Below, piece after piece: positions 35,219 to 44,909 of a stretch of 45,461 bases of DNA (position 1 is its first letter; the number at the start of each line of letters is the position of its first letter). Where the stretch lies: positions 1 through 45,461 of the forward strand of contig CALLXE010000005.1 of assembly GCA_938015875.1 (NCBI GenBank), given 5' to 3'. The notes under the pieces are model-generated. The model made no database searches and had not been told where the DNA came from. It worked only from the letters and a program-made list of their open reading frames with translations. Both the position numbers and the translations under genes were made by a program. The stretch comes from an uncultured Robiginitomaculum sp. (GTDB lineage: Bacteria > Pseudomonadota > Alphaproteobacteria > Caulobacterales > Maricaulaceae).

Positions 35219-36235
35219 CTAAATGTGGTCGTCGTATTTTTTAGCCAATTCTTCGATATTTTCCGGCGGCCAGTTTGGCGCGTCCATACCAAGGTGCAGT
35301 CCCATAACAGCCAAGACTTCTTTGATTTCATTCAAAGACTTACGGCCAAAGTTCGGGGTGCGAAGCATTTCGGCTTCGGATTTTTGGATCAAATCACCAA
35401 TATAAACGATATTGTCGTTTTTCAGGCAGTTTGCAGAACGAACAGACAGTTCCAGCTCGTCAACTTTACGCAGAAGCGCAGGATTGAAATCAAGCTCAGG
35501 CTTGTCATCATCACGCTTGGCGCTTTCAGGATCATCAAAGTTCACAAATACCTGGAACTGGTCTTGGAGAATGCGCGCCGCAACAGCGATGGCATCTTCC
35601 GGCGTAACCGCGCCGTTTGTTTCAATGTCGATTATCAGCTTGTCATAATCCAGAACCTGACCTTCACGCGTATTCTCTACGCGGTAAGCCACGCGGCGAA
35701 CCGGAGAATAAAGCGCGTCGATAGAAATCAGGCCAATCGGCGCATCTTCCGGACGGTTATCCGCCGCAGCGACATAGCCGCTGCCGGTAGAGACAGTCAG
35801 TTCCATACGAACATTCGCGCCCTCATCCAGAGTACAGATAACATGGTCAGGGTTGAGGATTTCAACGTCTGCAGTTTCTTCAATGTCCGCGCCCGTTACA
35901 GGGCCGGCCGTGTCTTTCTTAAGCAAAAGACGCTTCGGACCTTCGGAATGCATGCGAACAGCCAAACCTTTAACGTTCAGCACGATATTTGTCACATCTT
36001 CCAGAACGCCCGGAATGGATGTGAATTCGTGGACGATACCGTCGATTTGAATTGCTGTGACCGCTGCGCCCTGCAGGGATGACAACAGAACGCGGCGAAG
36101 CGCGTTACCGAGGGTCATACCAAAACCGCGCTCAAGCGGCTCTGCCGTAATCGCAGCGTTACGAATAGGATCGCGACCCGGAATAATTTCAGGGTTCATC
36201 GGACGAATAAGTTCTTGCCAGTTTTTCTCTATCAC
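35219..36235 (-). CDS. rpoA: RNA polymerase alpha subunit
   Basis: A 338-residue alpha subunit. The N-terminal dimerisation domain has [20 protein letters not shown] and the C-terminal domain, which contacts UP elements and activators, spans about 255-325 with [16 protein letters not shown] and [16 protein letters not shown]. The start codon is GTG at 36235. About 115 bases separate it from rpsK, more than elsewhere in the cluster, without a promoter I can support. Confidence 0.98.
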   Translation of the reverse strand: MIEKNWQELIRPMNPEIIPGRDPIRNAAITAEPLERGFGMTLGNALRRVLLSSLQGAAVTAIQIDGIVHEFTSIPGVLEDVTNIVLNVKGLAVRMHSEGPKRLLLKKDTAGPVTGADIEETADVEILNPDHVICTLDEGANVRMELTVSTGSGYVAAADNRPEDAPIGLISIDALYSPVRRVAYRVENTREGQVLDYDKLIIDIETNGAVTPEDAIAVAARILQDQFQVFVNFDDPESAKRDDDKPELDFNPALLRKVDELELSVRSANCLKNDNIVYIGDLIQKSEAEMLRTPNFGRKSLNEIKEVLAVMGLHLGMDAPNWPPENIEELAKKYDDHI

Positions 36236-36351
36236 AGCCTTGCCTCTTGCAAATGTGAGCGCCGCGTTAAACGGGGCGCAAATTCAGATATAGCCGATAC
36301 GGCCAAACTCGCGCCCTGATCAGTCAAGGCGCAAGGGGGTAAACGCGCAGC

Positions 36352-36741
36352 TTAGACGCGGCGGCGTTTTGGCGGACGACAGCCATTATGCGGAATTGGC
36401 GTTACGTCACGAATTGTGGTGATGGTCATGCCGACAGCTTGCAAAGCGCGAACCGCAGACTCACGGCCGGAACCCGGGCCGTTTACGTTGACTTCCAAAG
36501 TTTGCATGCCGTGATCAGCCGCTTTTTTGCCGGCATCTTCTGCTGCAACCTGCGCCGCATAAGGCGTCGATTTCCGTGAGCCCTTAAAGCCCATTACGCC
36601 GGCAGATGACCAAGAGATTGTGTTGCCTTGAGCGTCCGCAATCGTGATCATTGTGTTGTTGAAAGTCGCGTTAACGTGCGCAACACCGGAAGTGATGTTT
36701 TTGCGCGCGGCGCGGCGTACCCGTGTCGGTTCTTTAGCCAT
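36352..36741 (-). CDS. rpsK: 30S ribosomal protein S11
   Basis: A 129-residue S11 of normal length, part of the platform of the 30S subunit. Core segments include [15 protein letters not shown] and the C-terminal [17 protein letters not shown]. It lies 15 bases after rpsM. Confidence 0.98.
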   Translation of the reverse strand: MAKEPTRVRRAARKNITSGVAHVNATFNNTMITIADAQGNTISWSSAGVMGFKGSRKSTPYAAQVAAEDAGKKAADHGMQTLEVNVNGPGSGRESAVRALQAVGMTITTIRDVTPIPHNGCRPPKRRRV

Positions 36742-36756
36742 GAATAAGGTCCTGTC

Positions 36757-37125
36757 TTATTTCTTCTTGCCGGCGATAGCTTTCGCCGGACCTTTGCGCG
36801 TGCGCGCATTTGTGTGTGTACGCTGTCCGCGTGTCGGCAGACCGCGGCGATGACGCAGGCCACGATAGTTACCCATGTCCATAAGGCGCTTGATGTTGCC
36901 GTTTGTCTCCCGGCGCAGATCACCTTCAACTATGTGGTTGGCGTCGATTTGCTCGCGCACTTGCAAAACTTCCGCGTCAGTCAAATCCTGAACGCGGCGG
37001 TCATCAGCAATGTTAATTGCGTCAACGATTTCGCGCGCCTTTGCAGGGCCGATGCCGTGAATATATGTAAGCGCAATAACGACGCGCTTATTAGTCGGAA
37101 TGTTTACACCCGCAATACGTGCCAC
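36757..37125 (-). CDS. rpsM: 30S ribosomal protein S13
   Basis: A 122-residue S13 with the N-terminal helix-hairpin-helix ([20 protein letters not shown]) and the basic tail [17 protein letters not shown] that reaches the decoding region. It starts the alpha-operon part; a promoter lies about 100 bases upstream after adk. TAGGAGACAC before the ATG is a good ribosome-binding site. Confidence 0.98.
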   Translation of the reverse strand: MARIAGVNIPTNKRVVIALTYIHGIGPAKAREIVDAINIADDRRVQDLTDAEVLQVREQIDANHIVEGDLRRETNGNIKRLMDMGNYRGLRHRRGLPTRGQRTHTNARTRKGPAKAIAGKKK

Positions 37126-37209
37126 GATGTGTCTCCTAATAAATTACTAAGCCCGAAGGCTTCTTGGATCAGATGCAATCTGCCCATACAAAAAAAGGCA
37201 GAAAGACAG

Positions 37210-37225
37210 GCTTTCCGCGGAAAGC
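37210..37225. repeat. 16-bp perfect palindrome before rpsM
   Basis: GCTTTCCGCGGAAAGC is perfectly palindromic. It lies over the expected transcription start of the rpsM promoter, and on the minus strand an eight-T run follows about 15 bases later. It could be an operator, an attenuator or part of the adk terminator. Confidence 0.6.
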
Positions 37226-37228
37226 GTA

Positions 37229-37256
37229 CTTATATATTTACTTTCCGTGGCGTCAA
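37229..37256 (-). promoter_or_regulatory. Probable promoter for rpsM-rpsK-rpoA-rplQ
   Basis: On the minus strand TTGACG (37251-37256) and TATAAG (37229-37234) are 16 bases apart in the gap of about 140 bases between adk and rpsM, the place where an internal alpha-operon promoter is expected. Confidence 0.6.
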
Positions 37257-37268
37257 CCGCGAAGGAGT

Positions 37269-37913
37269 CTATTTTCCGCCAAAAAGACGGGACCAAAACG
37301 ACCTTTTTACAGTGGCGACGGGTTTGCCTGCGGCAGGGCCGTCATGCCGGGCCAAAATGCTCTCTATCTGTGCGGCAATCGGGTCAATTTCAGCCATACC
37401 GTCAATTTCAACCAGCTTGCCCTGCTCTGAATAGTACGGCAGCAGCGGCGCGGTCTGTTCATTATAAGCCGCGAGGCGAACTTTGAACGATTCGGGGTTA
37501 TCATCCTTACGGCCCTGCTCTTCAAAGCGCTTGACGATTCGCTGCGTCAGGGCTGCATCATCGACTTTCAGGCGGATAACCGCATCAACTTTTTGGCCCC
37601 GGCCGGTCAATGTCGCGTCAAGCGCCTCAGCCTGGGGAACTGTGCGCGGAAATCCGTCAAAGATAAAACCTGAAGCATTCGGGTTAAGGTCAAGCTGTTC
37701 TTCAATAAGCGCAATAACAATGGCGTCGGAAACCAATTCCCCCCGGTCCATAATGCCCGCAACTTTCAGGCCGAGCTCCGTGCCGGAGGCCTTCGCCGCC
37801 CGCAGCATGTCACCGGTTGAAAGTTGGATATAGCCGCGACCTGCGACAAGCTTTTTGGCTTGCGTCCCTTTACCGGCCGCCGGCGGGCCAAACATAATTA
37901 AATTCATTACCAT
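37269..37913 (-). CDS. adk: Adenylate kinase
   Basis: A 214-residue adenylate kinase (ATP + AMP to 2 ADP). The P-loop is GPPAAGKGT near 9-17, and FDGFPRTVPQAEAL is the conserved signature. The LID is the short, cysteine-free type (KRFEEQGRKDDNPESF). The C-terminus carries about 20 extra basic residues ending SRLFGGK. The gene sits between secY and rpsM as usual. GGGGGGA eight bases before the ATG at 37913 supports that start over the ATG two codons later. Confidence 0.98.
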   Translation of the reverse strand: MVMNLIMFGPPAAGKGTQAKKLVAGRGYIQLSTGDMLRAAKASGTELGLKVAGIMDRGELVSDAIVIALIEEQLDLNPNASGFIFDGFPRTVPQAEALDATLTGRGQKVDAVIRLKVDDAALTQRIVKRFEEQGRKDDNPESFKVRLAAYNEQTAPLLPYYSEQGKLVEIDGMAEIDPIAAQIESILARHDGPAAGKPVATVKRSFWSRLFGGK

Positions 37914-37932
37914 AGTATTGGTCCCCCCGGGC

Positions 37933-39282
37933 CTAGCGATTGCGGCGGCGCATCTTGCTCTTTTTGATCAGGCCTTCATATTGATGGGCGATCAGGTGAG
38001 ACTGAATTTGCGATACGGTATCAATGGTCACAGAGACAACAATCAACAGTGACATACCGCCGATAAGCATGCCCACGCTTGGCGGAATGTTCTGGTTCTG
38101 CGAAATCATATATTCCGGCAGGATACAGACAAACGCCACATAAAGCGCGCCAATCAGCGTCAGACGGTTCATCACATAGGTCAGATATTCCGACGTGCGC
38201 GCGCCCGGACGAATACCCGGCAAAAAGCCGCCCTGCTTACGCAGATTGTCGGCTGTGTCGTCGGCGTCAAATACAAAGCTTGTATAGAAGAAACAGAAGA
38301 AGATGACGAGCACGCCATACATAATCAGGTAAGCGGGCGAGCCATAGCTGGTATAAGCCAATACAGTGCGCAGCCATTCAGGCCCGGTTTCGCCCCAAAC
38401 AGAGCCTGCGGTTGCCGGCAGAATAAGAAGCGATGTCGCAAAGATCGGCGGGATAACCCCGGCCGTGTTAATCTTAAGCGGCAGGAACGAGCTCTCGCCG
38501 CCAAACTGCTTACCGCCGGCCATTTGGCGTTTCGGATATTGCACCAAGAGGCGTCGCTGGGCGCGCTCAACAAATACGATCAGTACAGTCAGAGCCAATG
38601 CCATCAGCAAAAGGATCAAAACCAGCGTCCCGGTAATAGAGCCCGTACGGCCAAGGTTAAGGGTCTGATAGATGGCTTTCGGAAGCTCGGCTACAATACC
38701 GGCAAAAATGATGAGCGAGACGCCGTTACCGACGCCGCGCGCGGTCACCTGCTCGCCGAGCCACATCAGGAACATGGTTCCGCCGACAAGGGTAATCACC
38801 GCTGTCGTCTGGAACAGAAAACCGGGATTAACCACGGAGCCGGAGCTCTCAAGCAGTTTGGCAATGCCGTAAGCCTGGAAGATCGCCAGGAAGACAGTCA
38901 GATAGCGGGTATATTGGTTGATCTGCTGGCGGCCTTGCTGACCGCCGTCTTTATCAAGCACGATAAGAGACGGAACCGTCTTCTTCATCATGGTCATGAT
39001 AATTGACGCCGTAATATACGGCATCACATTCAGAGCAAAGACGGCCATACGCTCAACAGCGCCGCCGGAGAACATATTGGCGCGCCCCAGAACGCCGCCG
39101 GATCCGGCTGCGAAGGTTTGAGCATATTTGGCCAAGTCAATCCCGGGAACAGGAACATAAGTGCCCAGCCGATAAATGACGAGAACCATCAAAGTAAACA
39201 GAAGGCGTTTTTGCAAATCCTTGGCTTTGCCAAAGGCACCAAGGTTCATATTCTTGGCCATTTGTTGCGATGCTGACGCCAT
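37933..39282 (-). CDS. secY: Preprotein translocase subunit SecY
   Basis: A 449-residue ten-helix channel protein of the Sec translocon. Recognisable parts are RLLFTLMVLVIYRLGTYVPV in helix 1, PYITASIIMTMMKK with the plug region before it, and the cytoplasmic loop RRLLVQYPKRQMAG. It lies in the spc operon between rplO and adk. A long palindrome lies upstream in the gap to rplO. Confidence 0.98.
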   Translation of the reverse strand: MASASQQMAKNMNLGAFGKAKDLQKRLLFTLMVLVIYRLGTYVPVPGIDLAKYAQTFAAGSGGVLGRANMFSGGAVERMAVFALNVMPYITASIIMTMMKKTVPSLIVLDKDGGQQGRQQINQYTRYLTVFLAIFQAYGIAKLLESSGSVVNPGFLFQTTAVITLVGGTMFLMWLGEQVTARGVGNGVSLIIFAGIVAELPKAIYQTLNLGRTGSITGTLVLILLLMALALTVLIVFVERAQRRLLVQYPKRQMAGGKQFGGESSFLPLKINTAGVIPPIFATSLLILPATAGSVWGETGPEWLRTVLAYTSYGSPAYLIMYGVLVIFFCFFYTSFVFDADDTADNLRKQGGFLPGIRPGARTSEYLTYVMNRLTLIGALYVAFVCILPEYMISQNQNIPPSVGMLIGGMSLLIVVSVTIDTVSQIQSHLIAHQYEGLIKKSKMRRRNR

Positions 39283-39304
39283 GATTACTGCCTCTTTAAA
39301 ATGT

Positions 39305-39328
39305 TATTGGCCCCATATGGGGCCAATA
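39305..39328. repeat. 24-bp perfect palindrome between rplO and secY
   Basis: TATTGGCCCCAT and its exact complement stand back to back without a loop, centred at 39316/39317 and about 23 bases upstream of secY. In mRNA it forms a stable hairpin; no T run follows, so it is not a standard terminator. Confidence 0.85.
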
Positions 39329-39376
39329 TTGTAGATTGAAAGTGCGAACGCATTAAAATTCGCCCAAAAAATCGTA

Positions 39377-40192
39377 CTATTTTCCCATCAAAGCTTTCGC
39401 TTGACCCGGCCAATCATCATTATCGATGTTGTTTTTCAGGTCTAATTTTTCATCAAGCTCTGCAATGCGGGCCTTTGTCAGGCCTGCAACGTCAGCGTAA
39501 GTCATAATGCCTTCGCTGTTGAGACGCTTGGCAAAAACAGGGCCGATACCGCTGATTTTTGTCAGATCATCTTTTTCGCCGGACGCTTTAGGCGCCGCTT
39601 TCTTAGCAGGAGCCTTCTTCGCCGGAGCTTTTTCAGCCTTTGGAGCCGCTTCAGCTTTAGGCGCAGCCGCTTTCTTTGGAGCCGCTGCCTTTTTCGCTTT
39701 CGGAGCCGCTTCGGTTTTTTCAACCTTAGCAGGCTTGCCGTCTACGATTGTCACAGAGCCGCCGGCCGCTTCAACGATTTTCGTTGCGCCGGGCGTTGCG
39801 CCGCGAACGTGCAAAGCAACACCTTTGGACAACTTGCCGCCGCCGATCAAACGCACACCGTCAAGGGCGCGGCGAATAACCCCGGCATTAACCAGAGCCG
39901 CCGCATCAACGTCGCCTTTTGGCAGAACGCCGGCTTCAACAGCCTGATTTAAGCGACGAATAGACAGCTCAGCAAATTTCAGACGGTTCGGCTTGTTAAA
40001 GCCGCGCTTAGGCAGGCGCATATAGATAGGCATTTGACCGCCTTCATAACCGCCGATTGTCACACCGGAGCGCGACTTTTGACCTTTGACACCACGGCCG
40101 GCAGTTTTACCTTTACCGGAACCGACACCGCGGCCTACGCGGAGGCGGTCTTTGGTTGCGCCGGGATTGTCTGCGAGTTCGTTCAAACGCAT
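39377..40192 (-). CDS. rplO: 50S ribosomal protein L15 with C-terminal helix-hairpin-helix extension
   Basis: A 271-residue L15; the usual length is about 145-160. Residues 1-152 are a normal L15 ([56 protein letters not shown]). Residues 153-206 form a Lys/Ala/Pro linker. Residues 208-271 form an added domain beginning [20 protein letters not shown], a helix-hairpin-helix of the kind also seen as an extension of L21 in some alphaproteobacteria. The ATG at 40192 has GGAG six bases upstream inside a longer possible frame. The linker composition resembles that of the DUF1508-module protein in this window. Confidence 0.95.
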   Translation of the reverse strand: MRLNELADNPGATKDRLRVGRGVGSGKGKTAGRGVKGQKSRSGVTIGGYEGGQMPIYMRLPKRGFNKPNRLKFAELSIRRLNQAVEAGVLPKGDVDAAALVNAGVIRRALDGVRLIGGGKLSKGVALHVRGATPGATKIVEAAGGSVTIVDGKPAKVEKTEAAPKAKKAAAPKKAAAPKAEAAPKAEKAPAKKAPAKKAAPKASGEKDDLTKISGIGPVFAKRLNSEGIMTYADVAGLTKARIAELDEKLDLKNNIDNDDWPGQAKALMGK

Positions 40193-40248
40193 TTTATTCT
40201 CCATTCGATCCGTCTTTTCGAAAGCGGACCTAAATTTAAGCCGTCAGA

Positions 40249-40452
40249 CTATTTGTCTTCGACGATTTCGACCATGTGGGCGACCTTAGCGACCATGCCA
40301 CGTACAGACGGGGTATCTTCGAGCACTCTCGTGCGACCGATTTTACCCAAACCCAAACCGACAAGCGTTGCACGCTGATCTTTCGGGCGGCGAATAGGGC
40401 TGCCGGTCTGTTTGACCGTCAGCGTAGCGCCGGTTTTTTTCTTATCTGCCAT
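40249..40452 (-). CDS. rpmD: 50S ribosomal protein L30
   Basis: A 67-residue L30 of normal size, containing [20 protein letters not shown] and [15 protein letters not shown]. It lies between rpsE and rplO as in other spc operons. Confidence 0.96.
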   Translation of the reverse strand: MADKKKTGATLTVKQTGSPIRRPKDQRATLVGLGLGKIGRTRVLEDTPSVRGMVAKVAHMVEIVEDK

Positions 40453-40471
40453 TGTAAACTCTCAATTCTAT

Positions 40472-41044
40472 CTAAGCTTCGACAGCGTCAGGCGCGGAAG
40501 CACCGTCTGTACGGCGCGTTGTCAGCTCGCCCACTTTCATGCCGCGTTTTGCGGCAATCGTGCGAGGGCTTTCCATGCGCTTAAGACCATCAAATGTCGC
40601 GCGAACCATGTTGTAAGGGTTAGACGTACCAAGTGACTTGGCAACAACGTCCTGAACACCCAAACATTCCATGACAGCCCGCATCGGACCGCCGGAAATC
40701 ACGCCGGTACCGGGAGGGGCTGCACGCATGATGACTTTACCTGCACCGTGACGTCCGCGGACATCATGATGAAGCGTACGTCCTTCGCGCAGCGGAACGC
40801 GAATAAGGTTGCGTTTAGCTTCTTCTGTGGCTTTGCGGATCGCTTCCGGCACTTCGCGGGCTTTACCCTTACCGAAACCGACGCGGCCTTTTTCGTCACC
40901 GACGATGACGAGCGCAGCAAAACCCATGCGGCGGCCACCTTTTACGGTTTTAGCGACGCGGTTAATGTGGACCAGACGATCGATGAATTCCGGAGTTTCT
41001 TCCTCACGGTCACGACGCTTGCCTCTGTTATCTTCACGAGCCAT
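40472..41044 (-). CDS. rpsE: 30S ribosomal protein S5
   Basis: A 190-residue S5, important for decoding accuracy. The N-terminal dsRNA-binding-like domain includes [20 protein letters not shown] and the C-terminal domain [25 protein letters not shown] precedes the ATG. The length is typical of alphaproteobacteria. Confidence 0.98.
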   Translation of the reverse strand: MAREDNRGKRRDREEETPEFIDRLVHINRVAKTVKGGRRMGFAALVIVGDEKGRVGFGKGKAREVPEAIRKATEEAKRNLIRVPLREGRTLHHDVRGRHGAGKVIMRAAPPGTGVISGGPMRAVMECLGVQDVVAKSLGTSNPYNMVRATFDGLKRMESPRTIAAKRGMKVGELTTRRTDGASAPDAVEA

Positions 41045-41053
41045 GTACTTCTC

Positions 41054-41401
41054 CTAAAACTTCAGACCGGCTTCACGAGCCGAGTCCGCCAGAGCTTTCA
41101 CTCGGCCATGAAACAGATATCCGCCGCGATCAAAGACGACGTCTTCAACTTTGGCTTTTTGCGCACGTTCAGCAATCAATTTGCCGACGGCCTGCGCCGC
41201 GTTGACATCGCTGCCTTTTTCTTTGCTCTCAAGCGAAGAGGCAGATGCCAAAGTTACGCCGGCCACATCGTCGATGATTTGGGCGTAAATGTTTTTGGAT
41301 GAACGAAAAACAGAAAGACGCGGGCGTCCGTTGTTGTTTTTCTTTAGCCGGCGGCGAACCCGTTGGGCGCGGCGGCGCATATTTTCCTGAGCGGTTTTCA
41401 T
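41054..41401 (-). CDS. rplR: 50S ribosomal protein L18
   Basis: A 115-residue L18 that binds 5S rRNA. Basic N-terminus [20 protein letters not shown], then [17 protein letters not shown] and the C-terminal [20 protein letters not shown]. Two bases after rplF. Confidence 0.98.
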   Translation of the reverse strand: MKTAQENMRRRAQRVRRRLKKNNNGRPRLSVFRSSKNIYAQIIDDVAGVTLASASSLESKEKGSDVNAAQAVGKLIAERAQKAKVEDVVFDRGGYLFHGRVKALADSAREAGLKF

Positions 41402-41403
41402 GG

Positions 41404-41937
41404 CTATTTCTTCTTACCTTCTTTGCGGCGGACATATTCGCCCTGATAGCGCACGCCCTTGCCTTTATAAGGCTCCGGTTTGCGATACTCGCGGATTTTA
41501 GCAGCGGCTTGGCCGACGGCTTGCTTATCAATACCTTCGACGACAACTTCAGTCGGCTTAGGCGCCGTCACTGTCAGGCCTTCGGGCACAGTAAAGACGA
41601 TGTCATGGGAGAAACCCAATTGCATAGTCAATGTATTGCCGGATGCCTGCGCGCGGTAACCCACGCCATGCAGTTCGAGGTTTTTCTTATAGCCGACAGT
41701 CACGCCTTCGATAAGGTTGGCGATCATAGTGCGGGACATGCCCCACATTGATTTGCCGGTTTTATCTTCTTTGACAGGCGTAACCGTAAACTCAGCGCCA
41801 TCCAACTTGCCGGTGACAGCATCAGGAAGCGTAAATTCAAGCTGACCCTTCGGGCCTTTAACAGTGATATGTTGACCGTTTTGGGTCAGCGTAACGCCGG
41901 CCGGAACATCAACAGGTTTTTTACCGATACGAGACAT
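41404..41937 (-). CDS. rplF: 50S ribosomal protein L6
   Basis: A 177-residue L6 with the two homologous domains; [15 protein letters not shown] at the start and the C-terminal signature [20 protein letters not shown]. Normal length and place. Confidence 0.98.
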   Translation of the reverse strand: MSRIGKKPVDVPAGVTLTQNGQHITVKGPKGQLEFTLPDAVTGKLDGAEFTVTPVKEDKTGKSMWGMSRTMIANLIEGVTVGYKKNLELHGVGYRAQASGNTLTMQLGFSHDIVFTVPEGLTVTAPKPTEVVVEGIDKQAVGQAAAKIREYRKPEPYKGKGVRYQGEYVRRKEGKKK

Positions 41938-41949
41938 TCAATAGCCCCC

Positions 41950-42345
41950 TTAGGATACTTGGCAAAGGATTTCGCCGCCGACATTATTGTCGCGCGCAGC
42001 GTGATCACTCATAACGCCTTTTGGCGTTGAAAGGATCGCAATACCCAAACCGTTACGAATTTGCGGGAGGCTCTTGACCGAAGAGTAAACACGGCGTCCG
42101 GGCTTGGACACGCGGGTAATCTTACGGATAACAGGGTCACCCTCGAAATATTTAAGCTCAATATCGAAAGTTTTAAAACCATCGACCTCAAGTTCGGAAT
42201 ATCCGCGAATATAGCCTTCATCGGCCAAGACATCGAGGACCCGGCCGCGCAGCTTTGACGCCGGCGTTGAGCATTTGGACTTTCCGCGCATCAAAGAGTT
42301 GCGGATACGGGTGATCATATCACCGACGGGATCTGAAAAAGACAT
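41950..42345 (-). CDS. rpsH: 30S ribosomal protein S8
   Basis: A 131-residue S8, which binds the central domain of 16S rRNA and in enterobacteria represses the spc operon. Start [20 protein letters not shown]-terminal [20 protein letters not shown]. Confidence 0.98.
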   Translation of the reverse strand: MSFSDPVGDMITRIRNSLMRGKSKCSTPASKLRGRVLDVLADEGYIRGYSELEVDGFKTFDIELKYFEGDPVIRKITRVSKPGRRVYSSVKSLPQIRNGLGIAILSTPKGVMSDHAARDNNVGGEILCQVS

Positions 42346-42355
42346 ATCGCTCCCC

Positions 42356-42661
42356 CTACCAGCTTGATTTCACGAGACCCGGGATCAAACCGAATGAGCC
42401 AAGCTCACGCAGTGCGATACGGGACATTTTCATTTTGCGGTAGTAACCGCGCGGCCGGCCGGAAACCTGGCAACGATTGCGCACCCGTGATGGGGCACTG
42501 TTGCGCGGGAGATCCGCCAGTTTAAGCTGTGCTGCAAAACGCTCTTCAACGGGAAGTTCGATATTGCGGGCGATTGCCTTAAGTTCGGCACGTTTCGCCG
42601 CATATTTTGCGACAAGACGTTGGCGCTTTTTGTTACGCTCAATTGAGCTGACTTTAGCCAT
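42356..42661 (-). CDS. rpsN: 30S ribosomal protein S14
   Basis: A 101-residue S14 of the long zinc-free type, with [19 protein letters not shown] and the C-terminal [15 protein letters not shown]. The gap of about 65 bases to rplE contains a small AGCTTTCTTACGAAAGCT hairpin near 42684-42701. Confidence 0.98.
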   Translation of the reverse strand: MAKVSSIERNKKRQRLVAKYAAKRAELKAIARNIELPVEERFAAQLKLADLPRNSAPSRVRNRCQVSGRPRGYYRKMKMSRIALRELGSFGLIPGLVKSSW

Positions 42662-42727
42662 TTCATAGTCCTTTAAGTTGCTGAAGCTTTCTTACGAAAG
42701 CTTGCTTTGCCTGCTGCGTTCGCTTGA

Positions 42728-43288
42728 TTATTTCTTTTTAGGAAAAGGGAAATCAAACGCGGCCAACAGTGCGCGGGCTTCTTCGTCTGTATTTGCCGTT
42801 GTGGCAACTACAACATCCATACCCCAGATTTGATCGATATTATCGTAATCAATTTCAGGGAAGATGGTTTGGTCCTTAATGCCCATGGCATAATTGCCTT
42901 GGCCATCAAAAGATTTCGGGTTCAGGCCGCGAAAGTCACGCACGCGCGGAAGCGCAATGTTGACCAAGCGGTCGAGAAATTCATACATTTGGTCACCGCG
43001 AAGGGTTACCTTTGCACCGATTGTCATACCTTCGCGAAGCTTAAAGCCCGCAATGGATTTCTTGGCAATGGTCTCGACAGGCTTTTGACCGGCAATCAAT
43101 TCCATATCCGCAATCGCAGATTTGACTTTCTTAGAATCGCCGACAGCTGCACCGATGCCCATATTCAAAACGACTTTTTCAATCGCCGGAATTTGCATTG
43201 CATTTGTATATTTGAACTGCTCTTGCATCGCGGAGCGGATTTCGCTGCGATACTTGGCGGCCAAGCGGGGTTCATATGCCTTAGACAT
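42728..43288 (-). CDS. rplE: 50S ribosomal protein L5
   Basis: A 186-residue L5 that binds 5S rRNA and contacts the P-site tRNA. Segments [30 protein letters not shown] and [20 protein letters not shown] are typical. The ATG at 43288 has AGGAG upstream and overlaps the end of rplX by eight bases; the longer frame to 43354 lies within rplX and is not used. Confidence 0.98.
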   Translation of the reverse strand: MSKAYEPRLAAKYRSEIRSAMQEQFKYTNAMQIPAIEKVVLNMGIGAAVGDSKKVKSAIADMELIAGQKPVETIAKKSIAGFKLREGMTIGAKVTLRGDQMYEFLDRLVNIALPRVRDFRGLNPKSFDGQGNYAMGIKDQTIFPEIDYDNIDQIWGMDVVVATTANTDEEARALLAAFDFPFPKKK

Positions 43289-43601
43289 CGAGGACTTCTC
43301 CTGATTTAGTCGCGACGCGAACCTTCTTGCCGTCTTTAAGAGTCTTAAAGCCAACGCGGGTCGGTTTGTCGCTTGATGGGTCGATCATGGACACATTTGA
43401 GACTGCAATCGCAGCTTCGAATGTGCGGATACCGCCATCGGGATTTTCTTGGGTCGGCTTGGTGTGACGCTTAACAACGTTCACACCTGAAACAATGACT
43501 TTACCTTCAGTCGGAACGACGCGCGTCACCTGACCTTTTTTGCCTTTGTCTTTGCCGGCGAGGACGATAACTGTATCGCCTTTTTTAATCTTAGCAGCCA
43601 T
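43281..43601 (-). CDS. rplX: 50S ribosomal protein L24
   Basis: A 106-residue L24, an assembly-initiating protein, with the KOW motif near the start ([20 protein letters not shown]) and [13 protein letters not shown]-like [20 protein letters not shown]. Overlaps rplE by eight bases. Confidence 0.98.
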   Translation of the reverse strand: MAAKIKKGDTVIVLAGKDKGKKGQVTRVVPTEGKVIVSGVNVVKRHTKPTQENPDGGIRTFEAAIAVSNVSMIDPSSDKPTRVGFKTLKDGKKVRVATKSGEVLDV

Positions 43602-43603
43602 GA

Positions 43604-43972
43604 CTAGAGTACCTCAGGAGCCAAAGACACGATTTTCATGTGGTTCTTTGCGCGAAGCTCGCGCGGAACCGGGCCGAAAATCCGTGTGCCGACAGGCTCA
43701 CCTTTATCGTTAACAATAACCGCGGCGTTGCCATCAAAACGGATGACAGAGCCGTCGCGGCGCTGAATGTCTTTGCGAACGCGCACGATCACAGCCTTGC
43801 GCACATCGCCTTTTTTAACTTTGCCGCGCGGGATCGCTTCTTTGATAGACACGACGATCGTGTCACCGACATGACCATAACGGCGACCGGCACCGCCCAG
43901 CACTTTAATGCACTGGACACGGCGCGCGCCGGAATTGTCGGCAACTTCCAAATTTGACTGCATCTGAATCAT
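43604..43972 (-). CDS. rplN: 50S ribosomal protein L14
   Basis: A 122-residue L14 starting [20 protein letters not shown], the conserved N-terminus; the C-terminal [20 protein letters not shown] is also typical. Two bases before rplX. Confidence 0.99.
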   Translation of the reverse strand: MIQMQSNLEVADNSGARRVQCIKVLGGAGRRYGHVGDTIVVSIKEAIPRGKVKKGDVRKAVIVRVRKDIQRRDGSVIRFDGNAAVIVNDKGEPVGTRIFGPVPRELRAKNHMKIVSLAPEVL

Positions 43973-44015
43973 TGTCAGACCTCTTTAATAAGTTTCGGGG
44001 CGTAAGAAATACGGG

Positions 44016-44246
44016 CTATTTAGCCAATACTTCCCAACGCTTTAATTTGCTGCGCGGCGGGCACTCTTGAATAGAGACCTGCTCGCCTGTTTTAACCGCA
44101 TTCGCCTCGTCATGAGCGTGGTACTTTTTGGACCGACGCACAGTCTTCTTGAGTAGCGGGTGCAAGTACGTTCTTTCGACGCGCACTACAACTGTTTTAT
44201 CCGTTTTGTCGCTGACAACGACGCCTCGTAAAATTCGTCTTGGCAT
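44016..44246 (-). CDS. rpsQ: 30S ribosomal protein S17
   Basis: A 76-residue S17, an OB-fold primary binder of 16S r[23 protein letters not shown] and the C-terminal [14 protein letters not shown]. Eight bases after rpmC. Confidence 0.98.
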   Translation of the reverse strand: MPRRILRGVVVSDKTDKTVVVRVERTYLHPLLKKTVRRSKKYHAHDEANAVKTGEQVSIQECPPRSKLKRWEVLAK

Positions 44247-44254
44247 TGTGTATC

Positions 44255-44458
44255 CTACTTCGCGGCTTCAGCGGCGCGGGTCTCGCGCATGATGGTTTTC
44301 AAACGTGCGATGTCGCGGCGAATTGCGCGAAACCGTGCAGTATTTTCAAGCTGGCCTGTCGCCACTTGGAACCGCATGTTAAACTGTTCTTTTTTCAGTT
44401 TCAGGAGCTCTTCCTGACGCTGATCGGCGCTGAGCGCTCTGACGTCTGTCGCTTTCAT
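44255..44458 (-). CDS. rpmC: 50S ribosomal protein L29
   Basis: A 67-residue L29, a helical hairpin at the tunnel exit: [20 protein letters not shown] and [16 protein letters not shown]. Usual place between rplP and rpsQ. Confidence 0.97.
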   Translation of the reverse strand: MKATDVRALSADQRQEELLKLKKEQFNMRFQVATGQLENTARFRAIRRDIARLKTIMRETRAAEAAK

Positions 44459-44470
44459 GATCTCGCCTTT

Positions 44471-44884
44471 CTATTCACCCGGACGGGTGACAACCTTACA
44501 TTTAACCGGAAGCTTGGCCGCGCCGAGACGCAGAGCTTCACGAGCCACGGCATCAGAAACGCCGTCAATTTCAAACATGATCCGGCCGGGCTTGACTTTA
44601 CAGGCCCAAAACTCGACGGAACCTTTACCTTTACCCATACGGACTTCGGTAGGCTTTTTCGTAACAGGCACATCAGGGAAGATGCGAATCCAGACACGAC
44701 CGGCGCGCTTCATGTGACGCGTAATCGCCCGGCGAGTTGCCTCAATCTGGCGCGCTGTCACCCGCTCAGGTTCCAGAGCCTTAAGGCCATAGGACCCAAA
44801 GTTCAATGAGGAGCCGCCCTTGGCAACACCCTTAATCCGGCCCTTATGGGCTTTGCGGAATTTCGTACGTTTTGGCTGTAACAT
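44471..44884 (-). CDS. rplP: 50S ribosomal protein L16
   Basis: A 137-residue L16, located by the A site: [40 protein letters not shown] and [20 protein letters not shown] are the conserved core. Normal length. Confidence 0.99.
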   Translation of the reverse strand: MLQPKRTKFRKAHKGRIKGVAKGGSSLNFGSYGLKALEPERVTARQIEATRRAITRHMKRAGRVWIRIFPDVPVTKKPTEVRMGKGKGSVEFWACKVKPGRIMFEIDGVSDAVAREALRLGAAKLPVKCKVVTRPGE

Positions 44885-44909
44885 CGCCTTCGTCCTTTAA
44901 TACTTAAAA

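Noticed and set aside
42728-43354. Longer L5 with 22 extra N-terminal residues
   Set aside because: The extra codons lie within rplX, while the ATG at 43288 matches the known L5 start and has AGGAG upstream.
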